Below are positions 58,859-64,000 of a stretch of DNA of 64,000 bases, in pieces (position 1 is the first letter of the stretch; every line of letters begins with the position of its first letter). The translations under genes and the position numbers were made by a program. Source of the DNA: CAZZHG01 sp964653655 (GTDB lineage: Bacteria > Bdellovibrionota > FAC87 > UBA2466); contig CAZZHG010000006.1 of NCBI GenBank assembly GCA_964653655.1, positions 19,033 to 83,032 on the forward strand, read 5' to 3'. The notes beneath the pieces were generated by a model, which was not told the origin of the DNA, searched no databases, and worked only from the letters and a program-made list of their open reading frames with translations.

Positions 58859-60418
58859 CTACTTGGGGCAGGTGCGTTTCACTTCGCCTTCGATCCAGGA
58901 GAGACCGAGCACGCCGCCCGCCCATTCGAAGCCGGGAGCCAGCTCGGAGAGGGCGCAGGAGAACGAAGTTCCGTAGCGTTTGTCGACGAACTTGAGCATC
59001 CAGGCGAGACCCGGGTAGGCCTTCACGGGCACCTTGTAATTTTCCATCGCCTTCAAGGCGCGTTTGATCGCGTGGTTGCCGAAGCTCCAGATCGGATAGC
59101 CCTGGCGCTCAGCGATTCTCGCCACCGACACCATCATCTCGATGGACTTCCAGGCGTCCCATCCCTTCACCAGTTCGCCGGCGCAAGGATTCGTCCTCGC
59201 CATGAACTGAGGCATCGAGCCCGAGATGTCGACGGATCGACCGTCACACTGGATCACCGAGCCGATGGGGTTGATGAAATGCTTCTTGTCCGGATTCACT
59301 TGCCAGGGAGTATTCAGCCACACCAGGGGAAGGGTGGAGGTGCCGTTCACTTCCTGCTTCCACTGGTTGAGGACCGTTTGAAGAAGCGGTTTCTCACCGA
59401 GATAGGAATAAATCGTAGTCAGCGCGAGAAGCGCCTGCATGCCGGAGGCGGTATTGGCATACACGCGCCAGAGGCCGATCATCGTGCGCTGTTGGCCCGC
59501 TACGTTTCCCGTCCAGACGCGGGAGAGATTCTTCAGGAAATTGTCGAAGGCGGCCGTGCGGTACCCGATGAGGTCCGCGGCCATCACGAAGCCGACGATG
59601 TTGGAAGAGAAAGCGTTCATGTTTCCCGTGGGCTGGCCTTTCGACATCAGCGTGCCGATGCCGTCCACGACGACTCTTTTGTAGTCGGCGTAGGTTTTCG
59701 GATCCGCCTTGTAAGCGACCGCCGCCGCGAGGATCGCGGAATCGGAGTTCATCTGGCTATTAGCTAGATCGAAGATCGCCCAGTGGGGCTGCCACTTCGC
59801 CCGGTTGACGATGTAGGTGAAGCCGACGTGGTTGCGGTTCAGCGGTTCCAGTTCCTCGGACGTCGTCCAAAGGCCCAGGGACTTCATGGGAAAGAGATTG
59901 GAGAAGTAACCGACGCCCACGTCGCTGACGGGCGCGGTGATCGCCGTGGTATCCGGCGCCGTAATGGCGGAGGGACGGCTCGCGCCGCCGCCCGCGACGT
60001 CGAACACGAATAGAAGGAGATAACCTTGGTTCTCTCCCAGGTAGAGCGCGGTTTCCTTCACAGAGCCGTCCGGCTCGCTCGTGATCTCGCCGACGAAATC
60101 GCCTTCGATCGCTTCCGTTCCCTGGCCCGTCGTTCCGACGCGGGAAACCCACTCTTCGCCGACCGAGAAGACGGCGATCCGAAGAGCGGCCGACTGGCCT
60201 CCCAGATATCCGTAAGAACCGGCGGCGGCGGAAAATTTCAGCTTCGCGAGGTCGGAGGGATCGCGTTCGGCCTGCATGCCGGCGGGGGTGACAATGTAAC
60301 CGGGAATGATCGGAGTGTCGGAAATGCGCCGATCCATGTCCTTGCTGGTGCCGGAAAAGCGGCAGGAGCTGAGGACGAGGGCGAGAAAACAGAGCAGAGT
60401 TCGAAACGAAAATTTCAC
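58859..60418 (-). CDS. Large lipoprotein, possible alpha/alpha-toroid fold
   Basis: 519 residues from GTG 60418, giving a classic lipoprotein signal (KFSFRTLLCFLALVLSSC); a GTG 15 bases upstream is possible. After a disordered lead, residues about 150-500 are helical with aromatic patches: NRNHVGFTYIVNRAKWQPHW, FSSNIVGFVMAADLIG, MIGLWRVYANTASGMQALLAL and YPGLAWMLKFVDKRYG. Helical toroid enzymes such as alginate lyases show N-x-x-W/H patterns like this, but no catalytic residues are certain. It lies 212 bases upstream of the giant repeat gene on the same strand. Function unknown. Confidence 0.65.
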   Translation of the reverse strand: MKFSFRTLLCFLALVLSSCRFSGTSKDMDRRISDTPIIPGYIVTPAGMQAERDPSDLAKLKFSAAAGSYGYLGGQSAALRIAVFSVGEEWVSRVGTTGQGTEAIEGDFVGEITSEPDGSVKETALYLGENQGYLLLFVFDVAGGGASRPSAITAPDTTAITAPVSDVGVGYFSNLFPMKSLGLWTTSEELEPLNRNHVGFTYIVNRAKWQPHWAIFDLANSQMNSDSAILAAAVAYKADPKTYADYKRVVVDGIGTLMSKGQPTGNMNAFSSNIVGFVMAADLIGYRTAAFDNFLKNLSRVWTGNVAGQQRTMIGLWRVYANTASGMQALLALTTIYSYLGEKPLLQTVLNQWKQEVNGTSTLPLVWLNTPWQVNPDKKHFINPIGSVIQCDGRSVDISGSMPQFMARTNPCAGELVKGWDAWKSIEMMVSVARIAERQGYPIWSFGNHAIKRALKAMENYKVPVKAYPGLAWMLKFVDKRYGTSFSCALSELAPGFEWAGGVLGLSWIEGEVKRTCPK

Positions 60419-60532
60419 GCGCGCGGGGTACACGGGGGTTCTTATCTACAAGCTCCGTGCCACGAATTTCCCAATGAATTCAATGACCCAGGAGTATGCT
60501 TTTTGTTTACGGGGTGGGCAGATTTTCTCAAG

Positions 60533-60558
60533 CCTCCGGAACGATTGGGTTTCGGAGG
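60533..60558. repeat. Inverted repeat in the divergent region
   Basis: CCTCCGGAA (60533-60541) pairs with TTTCGGAGG (60550-60558) over nine positions with one G-T wobble and an eight-base loop. No T-run follows. It may be an operator or a leader hairpin for either divergent gene. A second weaker pair, CACCCC/GGGGTG, lies about 60594-60622. Confidence 0.35.
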
Positions 60559-60652
60559 ATGTTCGCGTTTTAGGCGCTGTCGATCTTAACCACACCCCGT
60601 AGATGAATCTCGGTAAGGGGTGAGTTATCCTTGAACTACTCCCGTCTAATTC

Positions 60653-61828
60653 ATGAAACCCTCCGTCCTCTGGTCCAGCCGTAGCATCGAGTCCGAGAAG
60701 GCCGAGATCCGCGCGTGGGTCGAAACCCTTCCCAAGGAAGCCAAGGGCCGCATGCAGGCCCTCCTGAAGGAAGTCCGCCACATCAGTAAGGAGAGCGGGC
60801 CCCGCGTTCCGCTCCGCCATTTCCTCCTAATCGTGTTCACTCTAGCCCACCACCTTCGCACCGGGCTTCTCTCCGAGAAGGAAGTCCATTCCCTGGGCTA
60901 CATGGGGGACGCGCTCCTTCGCATTCAGGGTGTCGAGCCGGGAAAATCGCGCGTGGCGTTTCTGTTCGGCGATCTGCATCTGATGCTGAGCCAGATTTTT
61001 TGGAAGTCGGGCCGTCAGTGGGACGCGGCCTGGGAGCAATTTCTTGCGACCACTCAAGGGGGAACCTCGCCGCAGTCGGGAGCGGGCACTCCGTTTCTCG
61101 CGATGGCGAACCGGGCGTTTCGTCTCGGTCAGACGGGAACCGCGCTCGATTGGTTGACCGAAGCGGACAGCCTCGGCCTCGACGCCGGCCTTTCGGCGCA
61201 GGCGGATTTGAAGCGATTGATGATTCACCGTCTGCGCCGGGACTTTCCCGCGGCCGAAGCGTTGAGCGGGGAGCTGTCGGCGCGTCCCGGGCTTTCCAAC
61301 GACGAGAAACGCGAGATTGAATGGGAGAGGCTTTGCCGTGGCGCCGAAAGCGGCGAGGACATAGGCGAGCTTCTCAACTCCGTCCGCCGCGGAAAGAGCC
61401 ACCACGAGGCGGAATACGCGATGGAAGCGTTTCTCTGGTCGAGAGCCGTCGCGCCGAAGCGCTGGATCGAGCAGTACCCCACTTTCCGAAAGCTCGTTTA
61501 CTCTTCCGCCATCGAGCCCAAGTCGAAGGACCCGCTTTTTGCAGCGGTTCAGAGTATCGAGGCTTGCTACGATGCCTCGGTTTCTCTCGGCCGGCGCCTT
61601 CGAGATCTGGGCGAGGCCTTGTCGCAGGTCTCGAAGCTCGTGAACGTGGGCCACGAGGTCCTGGTCTGGGCCGCGGCCCTGAGATGGGTAACCCGCGTAA
61701 ATCTCAAACAGGCCCGCCGGCTCGTGGAAGAGGAGTATGCCTCTCTCTCCCGAAAGCTAACCGGCGGAAAGCACGCCGACGCCCTCGGGCTTTTCTCCTC
61801 CGCCGCCTCCAAGGCAGAAGCCGCCTGA
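60653..61828 (+). CDS. Helical, TPR-like cytoplasmic protein
   Basis: 391 residues, no signal peptide. It is almost all helix, with repeats of A/L-rich pairs such as GTPFLAMANRAFRLGQTGTALDWLTEA and EALSGELSARPGLSNDEKREIEWERL, resembling tetratricopeptide-type helical pairs. The C-terminal third (LSQVSKLVNVGHEVLVWAAALRW) is similar. No family recognised. No ribosome site is visible before the ATG. A role in protein binding is suggested by fold only. Confidence 0.65.
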   Translation: MKPSVLWSSRSIESEKAEIRAWVETLPKEAKGRMQALLKEVRHISKESGPRVPLRHFLLIVFTLAHHLRTGLLSEKEVHSLGYMGDALLRIQGVEPGKSRVAFLFGDLHLMLSQIFWKSGRQWDAAWEQFLATTQGGTSPQSGAGTPFLAMANRAFRLGQTGTALDWLTEADSLGLDAGLSAQADLKRLMIHRLRRDFPAAEALSGELSARPGLSNDEKREIEWERLCRGAESGEDIGELLNSVRRGKSHHEAEYAMEAFLWSRAVAPKRWIEQYPTFRKLVYSSAIEPKSKDPLFAAVQSIEACYDASVSLGRRLRDLGEALSQVSKLVNVGHEVLVWAAALRWVTRVNLKQARRLVEEEYASLSRKLTGGKHADALGLFSSAASKAEAA

Positions 61829-62111
61829 CCCCTCGAACTGCGCCTTCCGCCTGCCCGATAATCCCAAGCGATTCATACGTTTAGCCGATAGTCCCCTGAT
61901 CCCGCGGGTGCTTTCCCATGGGACTTTCTTCGCCAGTTCCTGCAACCCGCCGAAACCCCGGGGATAGGTGGAACCGCCCGCGCCAGTCCGCCCGGTTTCC
62001 GAGCCCCCTCGTCTGAAACCCTCGCACCTGTCTTCGCACGAAACGATCGAAAACTCCGTTGGTCCGTCGGTTGCAATTACAGACTCCCGAAACCCTTTCA
62101 GGAGAACGTAA
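61829..62111. other. Intergenic region before the small lipoprotein gene
   Basis: 283 bases. No convincing coding frame, tRNA or clear promoter pair; AGGAGAACG at its end is the ribosome site for the gene at 62112. An unannotated regulatory leader is possible because the stretch is long and GC-rich. Confidence 0.4.
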
Positions 62112-62327
62112 ATGAACCACGCCAACCGCGTTCTGACCGTCGTCTTCTTCATCGCCGCCGTCCTCGCTTTCACCGGCTGCGTGAAGAAGGCCGTGGACCC
62201 CGTCAGCGATGCCAAGCCGTACCTTCGTTCCGCGATTCCGCAGACGGAAGCGCAGCAAGCCGCTCAAACGGTGAGCGAAGTCGATAAAGATCTCGAGACC
62301 GAAGAAATTCCCGCCAGCGAAGAGTAA
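62112..62327 (+). CDS. Small lipoprotein
   Basis: 71 residues. Ribosome site AGGAGAACG before the ATG. Signal LTVVFFIAAVLAFTGC with lipobox FTGC. The mature 50 residues are acidic (SEVDKDLETEEIPASEE). No family recognised. It precedes the DUF1800 gene by 28 bases and is probably in one operon with it, so it may serve the same export or surface process. Confidence 0.75.
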   Translation: MNHANRVLTVVFFIAAVLAFTGCVKKAVDPVSDAKPYLRSAIPQTEAQQAAQTVSEVDKDLETEEIPASEE

Positions 62328-62355
62328 CTCTCACAAGAATTTTTTGGAGGTTCCC

Positions 62356-64000
62356 ATGAAGACGATTTTTCGGATTCTTTTCGCTCTGATCCTGCTCGTG
62401 TCGCTTCCCCGCGAGGCCGTAGCGGAGTCCGCCAACCTCAAGGACCGAGTGAAAGCGGCGATCCTCGCCTCCGACCTTACGCCGGCGCGCCGTATCCAGC
62501 ACTTTCTGAACCGCGTCGCTGGAGGGAACAGTCCTTCCCGTATCACTTATGAGCGATTCGCGATTCCCAAGGGCGAGGGCATCGACGCGGAGAGGTCCGC
62601 CGAGGCCCTCGCCGCGGAGGTTGTCGCGAACCTTCAGGAACTCGGATCGCTCGACGCGAGCGTCGAAGCGAAGGCCCGGGCTCTGTACCCGTTGAACGGA
62701 CTCGACAGCGACGAGCTTATGCAGGCTTACGGAGCCGAAGTCGCCAAGGGCCCCACGGAATCGGCCCGCATGCGCCAACGGATCGTGCACGAGGAGGCGG
62801 GAGCCCACATCATTCATACGGTTGCCGAGGATCGCGGACTTAAGAGCACGCTTTTCGATTTCTGGTTCGATCACTTCAACGTGGACGGCCGCAAGTGCTC
62901 CATGGACTTTCCGTCCTACCGGGACCGGATCCGCACCTCCATGAAAGGCAGCTTCCGGGAGCTTCTGACGAGAGTCGCGAAGCACCCCGCGATGCTCATC
63001 TATCTAGACAACATCCGCAGCGTCCGGGCTAACGGAACCTCTGGTCCCAACGAAAACTACGCCCGCGAGCTGATGGAGTTGCACACGTTTGGTGTCGGGC
63101 CGACGGCCGGCGTCTATACCCAGACCGACATCCAACAGGTCGCTCTGATCCTCACCGGCTGGGGAATCTCGTCGCACGAAAACTACACGCTCGGCCGCAA
63201 CTTTCTGTTCCGGCCCACGCTACACGACAAGACCGAAAAAACTGCGATGGGGATCAAGTACCCGCGTGCCGGAGTTCCGGAAGGCGTCGCCGAGGGCGAA
63301 GCGCTCCTCGGGTACCTGGCCGAGCATCCGCGTACGGCTTGGAACCTCGCCCGAAAGCTCGTGCGCAAACTGGTGACCGAGGACGAGACACTCACCCAAG
63401 GCCTTCGCGCCAACGTGGCGGGGGCTTATCTCACGAACGAGGGATCGCTCATGGCGATGTACGAGACGATTCTCGCGAGCCCGATCTTTTGGTCGAAGGC
63501 GGCGTACAACCAGAAGGGCAAGCGCCCGATGGAGTTCGTGGCTTCGGCCCTGAAGCTGACCGCGGCCGATACGGGCTCAATGAATCTGGATCTCGTGGAA
63601 CGGGCGATGATTCAGATGAAGCACATGGGGCAGGACCTTTACCACTTCACCGCGCCCACCGGGGAATCGGATCGGGCCGGCGATTGGATTACGACGACGA
63701 ACGTGGTGGAAGCCGTCCGTTACGGCGTCGCGGTCGCCAACTACCGCTTCCCTTCGGCGTACAACATGAATCTTTTCAAGGCGTGGGAAGACTGGATCAA
63801 CACCCTTCCGGTGAGCTATCGCCAAGGTTATGCCCTGGACGGCTTGCGTGCCTACTACGACATCGAGAACATGCGCCACCGGTTCACGATGTCTCCCAAC
63901 GTGGATCCAAGTGAAGCGGGCTCGCTCCTTAGGCTCGCCATTCAAACTCCGGATCGCGTGAACGTAGTGCCGAGGCACATCCGTTCCGCGGCGGGAGCTT
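62356..64000 (+). CDS. DUF1800 family secreted protein (3' end outside window)
   Basis: 548 residues are visible and the frame runs through the window end. ATG 62356 has GGAGG at 62346-62350. Signal peptide (ILFALILLVSLPREAVA). The DUF1800 hallmarks are present: ARRIQHFLNRVAGG near the start, DFWFDHFNVD, FRELLTRVAKHPAMLIYLDN, then NENYARELMELHTFGVG and VALILTGWG, and later KLVRKLVTED. The family is often encoded next to DUF1501 proteins in planctomycetes and proteobacteria; what follows here is outside the window. Function of the family is unknown. Confidence 0.9.
   Translation, partial: MKTIFRILFALILLVSLPREAVAESANLKDRVKAAILASDLTPARRIQHFLNRVAGGNSPSRITYERFAIPKGEGIDAERSAEALAAEVVANLQELGSLDASVEAKARALYPLNGLDSDELMQAYGAEVAKGPTESARMRQRIVHEEAGAHIIHTVAEDRGLKSTLFDFWFDHFNVDGRKCSMDFPSYRDRIRTSMKGSFRELLTRVAKHPAMLIYLDNIRSVRANGTSGPNENYARELMELHTFGVGPTAGVYTQTDIQQVALILTGWGISSHENYTLGRNFLFRPTLHDKTEKTAMGIKYPRAGVPEGVAEGEALLGYLAEHPRTAWNLARKLVRKLVTEDETLTQGLRANVAGAYLTNEGSLMAMYETILASPIFWSKAAYNQKGKRPMEFVASALKLTAADTGSMNLDLVERAMIQMKHMGQDLYHFTAPTGESDRAGDWITTTNVVEAVRYGVAVANYRFPSAYNMNLFKAWEDWINTLPVSYRQGYALDGLRAYYDIENMRHRFTMSPNVDPSEAGSLLRLAIQTPDRVNVVPRHIRSAAGA

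Noticed and set aside
60533..60558. Inverted repeat as a Rho-independent terminator
   Set aside because: No run of T after either arm and it sits between divergent genes, where no transcript should end.

Overview
This is a GC-rich, gene-dense stretch of a Gram-negative bacterial chromosome. Many products are lipoproteins, outer-membrane barrels or signal-peptide proteins. It also holds a complete 14-subunit NADH dehydrogenase operon and a dnaA gene next to a plausible replication origin. The mix suggests a Bdellovibrionota-like or deltaproteobacterial lineage: HemJ, a CADD-type protein, a short NuoG, DUF1800 and He_PIG secretome, and no rRNA or mobile elements. No marker here fixes the taxon, so that assignment is tentative.

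Layout. 1-3957: cell-surface glycan genes (a truncated family 2 glycosyltransferase, a pyruvyltransferase, an LPG-synthase-like flippase and a PIG-V-like mannosyltransferase). 4028-7606: a minus-strand group with an M48 lipoprotein protease, CorA, an HExxH protein and a CADD-like protein read from a good sigma70-type promoter. 7685-7951: a small membrane protein. 8250-12300: an operon of acyl-CoA dehydrogenase, metallophosphoesterase lipoprotein and a second HExxH protein. 12284-17005: an outer-membrane protein, threonine ammonia-lyase, and two related Cys-bracketed lipoproteins, one carrying FG-GAP repeats. 17300-20767: an HprK-like kinase, a GT2 and a GT-C-like membrane protein, with a large antisense overlap of C-termini. 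20848-23150: a membrane protein and Uup. 23282-26842: one 1186-residue iron-sulfur flavoprotein that looks like a fusion of both Nfn/DHOD-type subunits. 26902-29194: a polar amino-acid ABC importer.

29191-42289 is nuoN to nuoA on the minus strand, in the canonical order nuoABCDEFGHIJKLMN, almost every junction overlapping or nearly so. 42493-43385: an unusual Ala-Tyr alternating lipoprotein and tRNA-Thr(CGT). 43487-47106: a secreted protein, a LysR regulator divergent from a DUF2608 HAD protein, and XseA. 47191-50135: a membrane glycosyltransferase-like protein, then a lipoprotein gene bracketed by two copies of a barrel C-terminal coding end. 50188-52394: hemJ, dnaA and the candidate oriC. 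52395-64000: membrane and secreted proteins, including a 1294-residue He_PIG repeat protein, a large lipoprotein, a helical protein, a small lipoprotein and a DUF1800 protein cut by the window end.

The most unusual items are the fused Nfn-like flavoprotein, the (Ala-Tyr)n lipoprotein, the DnaA-box palindrome at the candidate origin, two cases of C-termini encoded antisense to each other, three convergent gene pairs sharing a CTAG double stop, and the duplicated barrel C-terminus flanking a lipoprotein gene. No CRISPR array, insertion sequence, prophage or recognisable defence system was seen.
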